A stretch of 64,000 nt of DNA, from assembly GCF_000455365.1 (NCBI RefSeq), contig NZ_HG315686.1:22712-86711 (forward strand). Reading direction: 5' to 3'. A model generated the notes under the pieces. That model did not search any database, was not told where the DNA came from, and worked only from the letters and a program-made list of their open reading frames with translations. Positions within the stretch are counted from its first letter, which is position 1. The number at the start of each line of letters is the position of its first letter. Source of the stretch: Halopiger djelfimassiliensis (lineage in GTDB: Archaea > Halobacteriota > Halobacteria > Halobacteriales > Natrialbaceae). This document shows, piece after piece, positions 35,183 through 43,647 of the stretch. A program made the position numbers and the translations under genes.

Positions 35183-36232
35183 CTACCAGGTGCCGTGGAA
35201 CGTATCGAACGAGAGACTGTCGAGGGGTTCGTCGCCGACGGCGATGCGGTACTCGCCGGGGGTGAGCATCGGCTTGTGGAACTGCGGGCCGTCGTCGGTC
35301 GTGATCCGCGGACAGCCGGTGTTGACGAACGCGTCCATGTCGAAGTTGCGCAGTCGGTCCGGGGTCACCTCGTCCATCGTGATGAGGTAGGCGTCGTCGT
35401 TGTCCTCGAGGATCTCCTGGGCGGTCTCCCACCGGCCCTGTCCGATCTTGGTACAGAAGATGACGCCCCACTTCTCCGCGTCCATCGCGCGGTGGACCGC
35501 GGCGTAGCGCTGTTTCATGAACTGCTCGGTATCGGCGACGGTGACGACGTTGTTGACGGGGTCGGCGATGACGACGTGTTTGTCCGGATGCTCCATCGCC
35601 AGCCCGAGCGGGTGGAACTTGCCGCCGCCGACGTAGAGGACCTGCTCCGCGGGAACGTCCGCGCTCGCGTAGTTACAGCCGAGGACCTGCCCCTCGTGGG
35701 TGAGCCGCTCGTCGCCACGACGGCTGTAGACTTCGTAGCCCTCCGCTTCGAGAAACGCGGTCATTTCCTCGTAGCGGTTCATGTGCTGGGCGGTGGTGAC
35801 GAGGCCGACCCCGTCGGTCTCCTCGGGCGGCTCGAGGGTGTCGAGCGCTTCCTCCATGATCGGGGTCACGTCGACGTTCGAGAACAGCGGCACGTAGATC
35901 ACCTTGTCCGTGTCCTTCATCGGCGAGTGGCCGAAGTGGACGAACACGTCGGTACGTTTCATCAGATACGTATCGAGGTCACAGGCCCCGTAACACGGCT
36001 GTCCCGAGAGCATGAACGTCACGTCGTCGTCGGTCAACGCCCGCAGGTCGTCGGCGACGGCCGGGCCGCGCCGTTTGAGTCCCTCGGGGAACTGCAGGCC
36101 GACCTTCGTCGCGTCTCGCTCCTCGATCGCGTCCACGATCTGCTCGAGTTCGTAGTCCCACTCGCGATCGTGTTTGAGACGCATTCCGGTGTTCCGGAGG
36201 TCCCCCTCGGTGTACTCCGACTCCTGACTCAT
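35183..36232 (-). CDS. dph2: Diphthamide biosynthesis protein Dph2 (radical SAM-like)
   Basis: 349 aa. The three cysteines that hold the unusual [4Fe-4S] cluster are visible: in QPCYGACD (Cys80, with Cys84 nearby), GCNYA (Cys186) and NTGCPRI (Cys307). The opening KVGLQFPEGLKRRGPAVADD is the family's first signature. The enzyme moves the aminocarboxypropyl group of SAM onto a histidine of elongation factor aEF-2. Convergent with the SOD gene. Confidence 0.93.
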   Translation of the reverse strand: MSQESEYTEGDLRNTGMRLKHDREWDYELEQIVDAIEERDATKVGLQFPEGLKRRGPAVADDLRALTDDDVTFMLSGQPCYGACDLDTYLMKRTDVFVHFGHSPMKDTDKVIYVPLFSNVDVTPIMEEALDTLEPPEETDGVGLVTTAQHMNRYEEMTAFLEAEGYEVYSRRGDERLTHEGQVLGCNYASADVPAEQVLYVGGGKFHPLGLAMEHPDKHVVIADPVNNVVTVADTEQFMKQRYAAVHRAMDAEKWGVIFCTKIGQGRWETAQEILEDNDDAYLITMDEVTPDRLRNFDMDAFVNTGCPRITTDDGPQFHKPMLTPGEYRIAVGDEPLDSLSFDTFHGTW

Positions 36233-36520
36233 TGGCCGTCCTAACGGCCACGGACGTATAACGGCGACGCTTCGTCCAGCCGCGGGATCGCGGTCGTCCC
36301 GCGGGCCGATCCAGCGTGGTTCCCTCGAGTTGTTCTCACGCGACTCGTCGCTTATTCCTCGCTTCGATGAATCGAATCGATTCGGTGTGGGATCCGGGCG
36401 TATCGTCTCCGTACGTGCTCACGCGCGGATTTTCTACACCAGCACTGCTCGATCGACCGTCTGACGTGACCGGTCGCTTCGACCCAACAGTCATAGTACT
36501 GGAGTGTAAACGAGGTGTTA

Positions 36521-37438
36521 ATGCCAGCGGAACAGCCCGTAGATGGCTATCTCTTCGACCTCTACCGCCGATACATCGGCGAGCCGGAGAACCGAACCGA
36601 CGTGTACCTCGGATTCGGCCTGTTTCTCGGCGGTATCGGCCTAGCGGTCGTTGCACTGGTCCTCTTTCTCTGGAGTAGTACGTTCGACAGATCGAATCAG
36701 GCGTATTTCATGTGGGTGCGCCCGGCCTACGCGCTCGGAATGCTCTCGCTTCCGGCGATGATCCTCGGGGTCGTGGTGTTGCTCCCGTCGGATCGAAAAG
36801 TCCTCGGCGTCTCGACGGCGGGTGCCGTCGTCACCGTCGCCGCAACGGTCGGGTTCGTCCTCGTCTACCCCGAGAACTGGAACTTCATGAACGAGACCGA
36901 CTACACCGTCGAAGTGACCGCCACCTACGCGGTCGGACTGGCGGGCGTCACCGCGTCGACGGGTGCGGCCTTGATCGCCCACTACCTCGATATGGCTCGG
37001 GAGGTCGAGCGGATCGAGGTCGGCTCGGACGACGACGAGTCGGAGTCGTACTCCGACGAGGAGATCCAGCAGGACATCGACGAAGCGATGGACGGCGTCG
37101 AACTCTCCTGGGGCGGCGTCGAAAAGACCGAACACCGGCAACTCCGCTTCTCCGAGGACGAGTTCGACGACGTCTCAGTCAGCACGAGCGCCGGCACGAA
37201 GACGGTCCGGTCGTCGGGCGTCGACGATCAGGTTGCCGGCCTCAAGGGACTGAAAGGCGGCGAAACGAAAACGACCACCTCGAGTTCCACGGTCGACGAC
37301 CAGACTGCGAAACTGCGGGAACTCCGCGAGCAACAACGCGACCAGCAGGCACCCGAAAGCCCAGCCGACGACGAGGGGCTTCGCGGAACGGTGTCGGGAC
37401 TGCTTGAGCGCTTCCGAGTGCTGGTAACGCGTAATTAA
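36521..37438 (+). CDS. Four-helix membrane protein, DUF7139-like
   Basis: 305 aa. After MPAEQPVDGYLFDLYRRYIG, four membrane segments are seen (about 26-48, 64-90, 97-117, 128-152), then a long acidic cytoplasmic tail (about 165-305). The tail has short conserved islands such as VDDQVAGLKGLKGGETKT and VDDQTAKLRELREQ. From memory this resembles DUF7139, the family that I recall includes the Haloferax division protein CdpA; that link is uncertain. A GAGGTG five bases before the ATG supports this start. It stands ~100 bp before the actin homologue on the same strand, so a role in division or shape is worth considering. Confidence 0.7.
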   Translation: MPAEQPVDGYLFDLYRRYIGEPENRTDVYLGFGLFLGGIGLAVVALVLFLWSSTFDRSNQAYFMWVRPAYALGMLSLPAMILGVVVLLPSDRKVLGVSTAGAVVTVAATVGFVLVYPENWNFMNETDYTVEVTATYAVGLAGVTASTGAALIAHYLDMAREVERIEVGSDDDESESYSDEEIQQDIDEAMDGVELSWGGVEKTEHRQLRFSEDEFDDVSVSTSAGTKTVRSSGVDDQVAGLKGLKGGETKTTTSSSTVDDQTAKLRELREQQRDQQAPESPADDEGLRGTVSGLLERFRVLVTRN

Positions 37439-37505
37439 TGATCGTTACGCGGCGGAAACACTATATTGTTACTATTATTTACACAATGGAATTTATGCAC
37501 ATAGA

Positions 37506-37513
37506 TTTATAAT
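37506..37513 (+). promoter_or_regulatory. TATA box for the actin homologue
   Basis: TTTATAAT, the clearest TATA box in the window, is centred about 27 bp before the ATG at 37536, in a 97-bp AT-rich gap. The gene therefore has its own leaderless promoter. Confidence 0.7.
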
Positions 37514-37535
37514 CCGTCAGTGACCTTGCTCAACT

Positions 37536-38570
37536 ATGGCGAAAGGCCTAGACGTTGGAACGATGAACATCCTGTCCGCACAGCAGGATGGAAACGATAC
37601 GGTTTTCGTGCAACAGCGTAACTCCTTCGTAGAAATCGAGTACTCGGATATGGCCGAGCAGATGCTCTCGCGAAGCGAAGTTCTCCACATCCGCAAGGAC
37701 GACAAGGTTTACGTCGTCGGCGACGACGCCCTCAACTTCGCGAACATCTTCAACAAGGAAACGCGGCGTCCGATGAAACACGGGATCCTCTCGAACGACG
37801 AGAAGAGCGCGATCCCGATGATGAAGCTCATCATCGAACAGGTCGTCGGCGAACCCGCGTATCCGGACGAGAAACTCTACTTCTCGACGCCCGCGGACCC
37901 GATCGACTCTGACCTCTCGACGCTGTACCACCAGAAGACGATCGAGTCCTTCCTCGACGACATGGGGTACGACGCCGAACCCATCAACGAGGGGATGTCC
38001 GTCATCTACAGCGAACTGGCGGACAACAACTTCACCGGACTCGGAATCAGCTTCGGTGCCGGCATGACGAACGTCTGTCTGGCCTACTACGCGGTGCCGG
38101 TCATGAAGTTCTCCGTCGCCCGCGGTGGCGACTGGGTCGACGAACAGGCCGCCCGCGCGACGGGCACGCCCGTCGACAAGGTCACCTCGATCAAGGAGGA
38201 CGACTTCGAACTCGACTTCACGACCGACGTCGGCGGCGTCGAAGGGGCGCTGTCGATCTACTACGAGAACCTGCTCGACTACGTTATCGACAACATCGTT
38301 CAGGAAGTCGACGAGGAGGACGTCGAGGAAGGACTGGACGTCCCCGTCGTCGTCACGGGCGGCACTTCGAGCCCCGACGGCTTCGAAGCGCTGTTCCGTG
38401 ACCACCTCGACGACGCGAACATTCCGTTCTCGATCAGCGACGTGACCCACGCGAACGAACCGCTCTACAGCGTGGCCCGCGGTGGGCTCGTCGCCGCTCG
38501 CTCCGACGAGGACGTCGACCACGATCACGACGACGAGGCGGAGGCCGAAGCGGCCGCCGCAAGCGAGTAA
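37536..38570 (+). CDS. Actin-like protein of the salactin/volactin type
   Basis: 344 aa. Actin-fold signatures: phosphate 1 LDVGTMN (5-11), phosphate 2 [15 protein letters not shown] (171-185) and the adenosine motif [13 protein letters not shown] (271-283). The start [20 protein letters not shown] and the long loop [14 protein letters not shown] match haloarchaeal salactin. Salactin forms dynamically unstable filaments in Halobacterium, and volactin affects cell shape in Haloferax (literature recalled, not checked). The C-terminus ends with an acidic His/Asp/Glu/Ala tail. It has its own strong TATA box but lies close behind the DUF7139-like gene. Confidence 0.85.
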   Translation: MAKGLDVGTMNILSAQQDGNDTVFVQQRNSFVEIEYSDMAEQMLSRSEVLHIRKDDKVYVVGDDALNFANIFNKETRRPMKHGILSNDEKSAIPMMKLIIEQVVGEPAYPDEKLYFSTPADPIDSDLSTLYHQKTIESFLDDMGYDAEPINEGMSVIYSELADNNFTGLGISFGAGMTNVCLAYYAVPVMKFSVARGGDWVDEQAARATGTPVDKVTSIKEDDFELDFTTDVGGVEGALSIYYENLLDYVIDNIVQEVDEEDVEEGLDVPVVVTGGTSSPDGFEALFRDHLDDANIPFSISDVTHANEPLYSVARGGLVAARSDEDVDHDHDDEAEAEAAAASE

Positions 38571-38665
38571 CGGCTCGGAACTGCGATCCTTTTCGACTCG
38601 AGACTGAACGAATAGCGCGGCGACCCGTCGGAGTGGCGGCGAAACGTGCGTTCCGAGGACGCGGC

Positions 38666-38836
38666 TTACTGATCGTAGAAGCGGTTGAAGGCGTCCCGCC
38701 AGGATTCCGTCTCCTCGCGGATCCGTTCGTGTTCGACGGGGATATCAGCGTACTCACAGTGGGGGCACGTGACCGTCGAAACCTCTCCGAGCGAGAGTTC
38801 CTCGAGCGAGCCCTGACACCGTGGACACTCGTCCAT
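38666..38836 (-). CDS. 56-residue zinc-finger protein
   Basis: A short gene easily missed. The product begins MDECPRCQGSLEELSLGEV, continues STVTCPHCEYADIPVEHERI, and ends DAFNRFYDQ. Two CxxC pairs (Cys4/Cys7 and Cys24/Cys27) make a rubredoxin-like knuckle pair for one zinc. The composition is acidic and typical, and the sequence reads as a conserved haloarchaeal micro-protein. Its role is unknown. It sits convergently behind the actin homologue with a 95-bp gap. Confidence 0.8.
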   Translation of the reverse strand: MDECPRCQGSLEELSLGEVSTVTCPHCEYADIPVEHERIREETESWRDAFNRFYDQ

Positions 38837-39001
38837 ACCGAGCGTTCACACGGACAGCCCTTAACTCTATTCGATCCCGCACCGAAACTAGCGGCTCGGT
38901 CGAGTCGCGTTCGGCGGCGAAACGGCCGCGGCATTCCCCGCGGTGTATTACTACTGCGTATCTAACAAGCTTTTTGTATGCGGCATATGTATTTGGTGGT
39001 G

Positions 39002-39403
39002 ATGAGTACCACCCCGTCTTCCGACCGGACCCCGACGATCGAACACTGCCAGCCCGCCGACGAGACGCCCGTTATCCTCGATGCCGCAGCGCTCGAGTCG
39101 ACGGCGCCGGAATACCTCCGCGATCTCAGACGCGAGTTCGCCGAGGAAGGGCTGGCTCCGACCGGACTTACCGTCGAGGCGTGTTTCGACGCGGACTGTT
39201 CGCTTGCAACCCAAGAGGAGGTCGACCGGATCCGGAGCTACGTCCGGGCCGGCTCTTTCCTTGGCGTCGGGTCGATTACGGTCACCGTCGACGACGTCGC
39301 CGATCCGGAGAAGGTTCGCCCCGCGCTTGCGGCCTGTGCCGAGCGGGCCGAGCGCGAGGGACTCGTCCTCGATCTCGAGGGACCCATCACGCTCGAGCGG
39401 TAA
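39002..39403 (+). CDS. Conserved haloarchaeal protein of unknown function
   Basis: 133 aa from ATG 39002; an in-frame ATG at 38978 is possible but would add a poor-looking leader. The fold appears alpha/beta with SLATQEEVDRIRSYVRAGSF and LGVGSITVTVDDVADPEKVR, ending in EGLVLDLEGPITLER. Two cysteines lie close together (ACFDADCSL). No family that I can name. It is nine bases upstream of the METTL5-like gene, so the two probably form an operon and may share a role in rRNA or tRNA work. Confidence 0.7.
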   Translation: MSTTPSSDRTPTIEHCQPADETPVILDAAALESTAPEYLRDLRREFAEEGLAPTGLTVEACFDADCSLATQEEVDRIRSYVRAGSFLGVGSITVTVDDVADPEKVRPALAACAERAEREGLVLDLEGPITLER

Positions 39404-39412
39404 GGCCCGGTA

Positions 39413-40054
39413 ATGGCAGCCCCCTCTCGACGGACGATCGCCCGACAACTCGAGTCGCTCGCGGACTTTTCCGATCCCTCTCCGGCGCTGGAGCAGTACC
39501 TGACGCCGCCGGAGATCGCCGCCCACGTCTGTCACCTCGCCGGATTACAGGGTGATCTCGACCGCCCGGTACTCGATCTCGGGACCGGGACGGGAATGCT
39601 CGCCGTCGGGGCGACCCTCGCCGGCGGCGATCGGGTCGCGGGCATCGACGTCGACCGGGACGCGCTGGCGGTGGCCCGCGCGAACGCCCGTCGCATCGAC
39701 GGTGCGTCCGGGATCGACTGGATTCAGGGTGATGTCGCCCGTCATCCGTTTTCGTCGGCCGGTGTGACCGTCGTCTCGAACCCGCCGTTCGGCGCACAGC
39801 GAGGGAACCGCCACGCAGACAGGCGGTTTCTCGAGACGGCGCGGTCGATCGCCGCCGTTTCGTACACGATCCACAACGCGGGCAGTCAGTCGTTCGTCGA
39901 GTCGTTCGCGGCCGACGAAGGCGGGACGGTAACACACGCGTTCAGGGCACCGTTCCCGATCGAACGGCGATTCGAGTTCCACACCGAGGCGAGCGAGACG
40001 CTCGAGGCGGAGGTGTTCCGGATCGAGTGGTCCCGCTTCGAGCCGCCGGCCTGA
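39413..40054 (+). CDS. METTL5-like adenine-N6 RNA methyltransferase
   Basis: 213 aa. The AdoMet motif is LDLGTGTGMLA (54-64), with acidic motif IDVDRDALAVARAN (78-91), and the catalytic motif is NPPFG (123-127). The start SLADFSDPSPALEQYLTPPE and the later YTIHNAGSQSFVESF match METTL5, which in eukaryotes makes m6A in 18S rRNA. Archaeal relatives probably act on 16S rRNA at a matching site. It ends next to the convergent ABC permease with no spacer. Confidence 0.85.
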   Translation: MAAPSRRTIARQLESLADFSDPSPALEQYLTPPEIAAHVCHLAGLQGDLDRPVLDLGTGTGMLAVGATLAGGDRVAGIDVDRDALAVARANARRIDGASGIDWIQGDVARHPFSSAGVTVVSNPPFGAQRGNRHADRRFLETARSIAAVSYTIHNAGSQSFVESFAADEGGTVTHAFRAPFPIERRFEFHTEASETLEAEVFRIEWSRFEPPA

Positions 40055-41287
40055 CTATCGCTCGAGGTGTTCGATGCGCGCGTAGCGGCCGGCCCGCCAG
40101 CCGGTGACGACCGCCACGATCGTTCCGACGCCGATCGCGAGGGCGAAGCCGGCGGCGTAGACCGCCGGCGACGTCCGGAGGAGGCCGTCGAAGCCGACGA
40201 CCGACGCCGCGAATCGGTCCAGTCCCGTCGCGAGCGGTGGCGTGGCGGCGAGACCGACGAGGCCGCCGAGCAGCCCGATGAGCAGTCCCTGCGCGCCGAC
40301 CGTGCCCGCAAGAACCCACCGAGAGAGCCCGAGTGCGCGCAACGCTGCGAGTTCCGTCCGCTGCTGGGCGGCGACGAGGACGAACAGGTTGACGGTGAGG
40401 ACGATCCCACCGACGACGGCGAGGCCGATCAACGTCGCGCCGCTCGCGAGGACGATCGGCCGCTCCTCGAACATCGCCGTGACCTGCTCGTCGCTGGTCC
40501 GGACGTCGTACTCGGGGTAGGCCTCGTCGAGGTCGTCCCGAACCGCGTCGGGGTCGGCGTCGTCGGCCACGCTTGCCGTGATGAACGTCGCGCGGTCCGT
40601 CCCCGTCGTTCCGACGACCGCCTGCAGGTCGGCAAGCGGCATCGTCACCGCCTCCGATCCCAGATACTGCGAGTGATGCGCCGAGATTCCGACGACGGTA
40701 AACTCGGCTTCCGGTGCCGTTTCCCGGCTGCTCCCGAGGTAGACGGTATCGCCGACGGATACATCGAGGGCCGCAGCGAGCCGCGGGTCGAGTACGAGCT
40801 CGCCGGTCGTCGGTTCCGTCGGCCGTGCACCGTCGGCCGGCGACGCCGCCTGCTCGAATCCCCGTCCGTCCTCGAAGTCGTATCCGCCGTGCGTTTCGTG
40901 GACGCCGACAGCGGCCGTTCGCTCTAGGTCGTCGGATGCCGTCCCCACGTACACCTCGTGCATCGCGATCGGGCTGGCGAAGGGGACGTCCTCGCGGGAC
41001 GTGATCTCCCGTGTCACTCCGTGGGCGTCGGCGATCGGGTTCGCCGTCCCGCTGGCGGACGGGTCGACCGGGTCCCTCGAGATCCAGATATCCCGGCCGG
41101 CGGTTTCGATCCCGTCCTCGCCTTGTTCGACGACGCCAACCCCGAGGCTCGCGAGCAGCGTTACCGAAAGCACTGCAAGCGCCACCGCAAGGATCGAGAG
41201 GACGGTGCGACCGGGAGAGCGACGGAGCTGTGCGAACGCGATGCCGACGACGGCGCTTGCCCGTCCTATCGCGCGTCGCACGCTCAT
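40055..41287 (-). CDS. ABC transporter permease, FtsX/MacB-like (second permease)
   Basis: 410 aa. One N-terminal membrane helix (FAQLRRSPGRTVLSILAVAL) is followed by a large extracytoplasmic domain of the MacB-PCD type (about 50-270: AGRDIWISRDPVDPSASGTA ... FTVVGISAHHSQYLGSEAVT). Three C-terminal helices complete the FtsX domain (GLAVVGGIVLTVNLFVLVAA ... YAAGFALAIGVGTIVAVVTG). The ATG at 41287 overlaps the upstream permease gene by 4 bp. With the partner permease and the ATPase it forms an exporter or lipoprotein-extraction type system; the substrate is unknown. Confidence 0.85.
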   Translation of the reverse strand: MSVRRAIGRASAVVGIAFAQLRRSPGRTVLSILAVALAVLSVTLLASLGVGVVEQGEDGIETAGRDIWISRDPVDPSASGTANPIADAHGVTREITSREDVPFASPIAMHEVYVGTASDDLERTAAVGVHETHGGYDFEDGRGFEQAASPADGARPTEPTTGELVLDPRLAAALDVSVGDTVYLGSSRETAPEAEFTVVGISAHHSQYLGSEAVTMPLADLQAVVGTTGTDRATFITASVADDADPDAVRDDLDEAYPEYDVRTSDEQVTAMFEERPIVLASGATLIGLAVVGGIVLTVNLFVLVAAQQRTELAALRALGLSRWVLAGTVGAQGLLIGLLGGLVGLAATPPLATGLDRFAASVVGFDGLLRTSPAVYAAGFALAIGVGTIVAVVTGWRAGRYARIEHLER

Positions 41288-42591
41288 CGCCCCACCTCCT
41301 CGAGCACGGACGTCCGGGCGGCGACCGCGAGGGGATAGGGGACGGCGACCAGCCCCGACACGAGGGCGACGGCGATCCCGTACGGAACGAACAGCGGGTG
41401 CACGACCGCGACGGCCCCGGGTGCGACGGTCGTGTTCGCGACGGCGTTGACGACCCGGACTCCGAGGACGCCGAGTCCGACGCCGAGAAGCGCACCGCAC
41501 AGCGTCGTCACAAGCGTCGAGACCGCGACGAGCACGAGCCGGCTGTGGGTCGGAAAGCCGACCGACGCGAGCACCGCGAGCGTCCGGCGGTCGTCGTCGA
41601 CGGTCATTCCCGTGGTCGTCGCGACAAACGACGCACAGATCGTCAGGCCGACCAGCAACGCCAGCAGACTCGTCGCCAACGCCAGTCCGTCCTCGAACAG
41701 CGCCGACGGGTCGGTCTCTCGGTCGGCTTCGACCGCGGCGGCTGGGTAGGCGTCGGTCGCGGCCGTCTGTGCCGCCTCGGGGTCGCCCCACACGAGTACC
41801 CGATCGGCGAGTTCCCCGTCGTCCGAGCCGGCGACCGACTGTATCTCGCTCAGGTGGACGAGCGCGACCGACACGTCGGTCTCGCGGTCGGTTCCGGCCG
41901 TTTCGACCGCGGTGACGGTCACCGTTGGCGGTTCGGTTTCCGTCGGTGTCGATCCCGGTTCGTCGGCTTCCCGCCGTTGGCTCGAGACGGTCAGCTCGTC
42001 GGCAGTCGTTGCGCCGAGCCGATCCGCCGCGGCCGCCGAGAGCACGATCTCGCCGTTTCGCGGCCCGTCGTAGCTGCCGTTCGCGTAGTGGGTATCGCCC
42101 GGCTCGAGTTCGGCGGTCGAAAGCCCGCCGACGGTCCGTGGCTCCTCGTCGGGGACGACCCCGACGACGAGGACGGTGTGTGGATCGCCGTCGCCGCCGT
42201 CGGTTCCGCTCCCCGTCGGCTCGAGTCGAACCGGTTCCACGAGCACCGGCGTCGCGTGGTCGATCCCCGCCTGCGACCGCATCGTCGCGGCCCGTTCGTT
42301 GGTCGCACCGAGACGCGGGCTTTCGACGCCGTCGACCGACGAGAGCGCCCCGGTCTCTTCGGGCACGATCCGAACGTCGGCATCGTCCTCGCTCGCGACC
42401 CCGCCGCCGGCAAGCGCCAGCGCAACCCCCGTTACGATCACCAGAAGCGCGATCGTCACCGCGACGGCACCGATCGTGGCGGCGATCCGTCCGCTGGTGG
42501 TCCCCGTCGCGCGTTTCCACAGTCTGACCGTCGAGAGGCCGACGAGCCCCGCCCAGCGGGAGCGTCTGGTTCCGTCGGCGTCAGCCCGCAT
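41284..42591 (-). CDS. ABC transporter permease, FtsX/MacB-like (first permease)
   Basis: 435 aa from the ATG at 42591. It has the same plan as its neighbour: an N-terminal helix (IAATIGAVAVTIALLVIVTG), an extracytoplasmic domain of ~230 residues, and three C-terminal helices beginning near LALATSLLALLVGLTICASF. The extracytoplasmic part differs strongly from that of the second permease, so the pair is a heterodimer rather than a recent duplication. It overlaps the ATPase gene at one end and the second permease at the other. A start 18 bp upstream is also open. Confidence 0.83.
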   Translation of the reverse strand: MRADADGTRRSRWAGLVGLSTVRLWKRATGTTSGRIAATIGAVAVTIALLVIVTGVALALAGGGVASEDDADVRIVPEETGALSSVDGVESPRLGATNERAATMRSQAGIDHATPVLVEPVRLEPTGSGTDGGDGDPHTVLVVGVVPDEEPRTVGGLSTAELEPGDTHYANGSYDGPRNGEIVLSAAAADRLGATTADELTVSSQRREADEPGSTPTETEPPTVTVTAVETAGTDRETDVSVALVHLSEIQSVAGSDDGELADRVLVWGDPEAAQTAATDAYPAAAVEADRETDPSALFEDGLALATSLLALLVGLTICASFVATTTGMTVDDDRRTLAVLASVGFPTHSRLVLVAVSTLVTTLCGALLGVGLGVLGVRVVNAVANTTVAPGAVAVVHPLFVPYGIAVALVSGLVAVPYPLAVAARTSVLEEVGR

Positions 42592-43345
42592 CCGACACCA
42601 CCCGTCCATCCCGAAGCGTTATCACCCGGTCGGCGACGGACAGCATGGCGTCGTCATGGGATGCGACCACCACCGCACGGTCGCGGCCGACGTCGGTCAG
42701 CAACTCGAGGACGCTCTCGCCGGTTGCAGTATCGAGCTCGCCCGTCGGTTCGTCGGCGACGATGACCTCGGGGTCGGTCGCCAGCGCCCGCGCGATCGCG
42801 ACCCGCTGGCGTTCGCCGCCGCTGAGTTCGCCGGGGAGGTGAGTAACTCGGTCCTCCAGCCCCACCCGTTTCAGCAACGTCGTCGCCCGCTCGCGTCGGG
42901 TAGCCTTGGAAACGCCGGTCTGGACGAGCGGTAACGCGACGTTCGCCCGGGCCGACAGCGACGGCAGGAGGTGAAACCGCTGAAAGACGATCCCGACGTG
43001 TCGACGCCGAAGCCGCGTTCGTCCCCGATCCGAGCACGACGTCAGGTCCGTTCCGAGCAACTCGACGGTGCCGTCGGTCGGCACCAGGAGTCCGGCCACC
43101 GCGTGGAGGATCGTCGACTTGCCGCTCCCGCTTGGCCCCTCGAGTCCGACGATATCCCCCGGTCGGACGTCCACGGAGACGTCCCGGAGTGCGGTTACGG
43201 TCCGGTCGTGACTCGAGCGAAGCCGCCCGCCGGGCGATCCGTACTCGTGAGTGACGTCGACGAGTCGAACGGCGGGGGCCGAACTCGATCGCTCGGCGTC
43301 GCTCGTCGGCGACGACGTCCCAGCCCGAAAGACACGTTGGATCAT
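42581..43345 (-). CDS. ABC transporter ATPase, MacB/LolD-like
   Basis: 254 aa. Walker A GPSGSGKS (70-77), Q-loop Q122, signature LSGGERQ (174-180), Walker B VIVADEPTG (195-203) and switch His230. The GERQRVAIARAL sequence and the context put it with the MacB/LolD/FtsE group. It is the first gene of a three-gene operon with two FtsX-like permeases, all overlapping by a few bases. A strong hairpin lies 52-88 bp before its start. Confidence 0.9.
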   Translation of the reverse strand: MIQRVFRAGTSSPTSDAERSSSAPAVRLVDVTHEYGSPGGRLRSSHDRTVTALRDVSVDVRPGDIVGLEGPSGSGKSTILHAVAGLLVPTDGTVELLGTDLTSCSDRGRTRLRRRHVGIVFQRFHLLPSLSARANVALPLVQTGVSKATRRERATTLLKRVGLEDRVTHLPGELSGGERQRVAIARALATDPEVIVADEPTGELDTATGESVLELLTDVGRDRAVVVASHDDAMLSVADRVITLRDGRVVSDAG

Positions 43346-43647
43346 CGGTCGGGATTCAACTCGAGCGAGTGAACGGATCGCCGACTCATTGTTTCTGACC
43401 GGTTTCCCGCCACAACGTGGCGGTTAACCGGTCGGCGATGGGGGCGCTGTCGAGGATTTCGGTCGTTTACGTAACTGAGGCCTTCACGGTGGCGCGTTCG
43501 CTCGTCTCCGTGTCAGGCGGCCGCTCCCGGCTCGCGAAACGTGAACGTACAACCGACCGTTCGCTTGCCGTGACGGTTACGGAGACGAAACCCGACCGCC
43601 GACCCTGTCGTACGCCGTGACTGTCGAGCCGAAAGCGGCGGCTGCGG
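43346..43647. other. Intergenic region between the rhomboid gene and the ABC operon
   Basis: 302 bp with no gene. Its main content is the two-tier hairpin at 43397-43433. It must hold the ABC operon's promoter; I see no strong TATA. Confidence 0.55.
43397..43433. promoter_or_regulatory. 37-nt two-tier hairpin upstream of the ABC operon
   Basis: Outer arms GACCGGTT (43397-43404) and AACCGGTC (43426-43433) pair perfectly over 8 bp. After a 2x2 internal mismatch, CCGCCAC (43407-43413) and GTGGCGG (43417-43423) pair over 7 bp around a 3-nt loop. It may be an operator, an RNA structure in the operon leader, or a terminator of the upstream rhomboid gene, though no T-run follows. Confidence 0.6.

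Noticed and set aside
41288..42520. Long open frame extending the second ABC permease upstream
   Set aside because: It mirrors the first permease gene and is Arg-rich; the permease begins at 41287 with a normal membrane segment.
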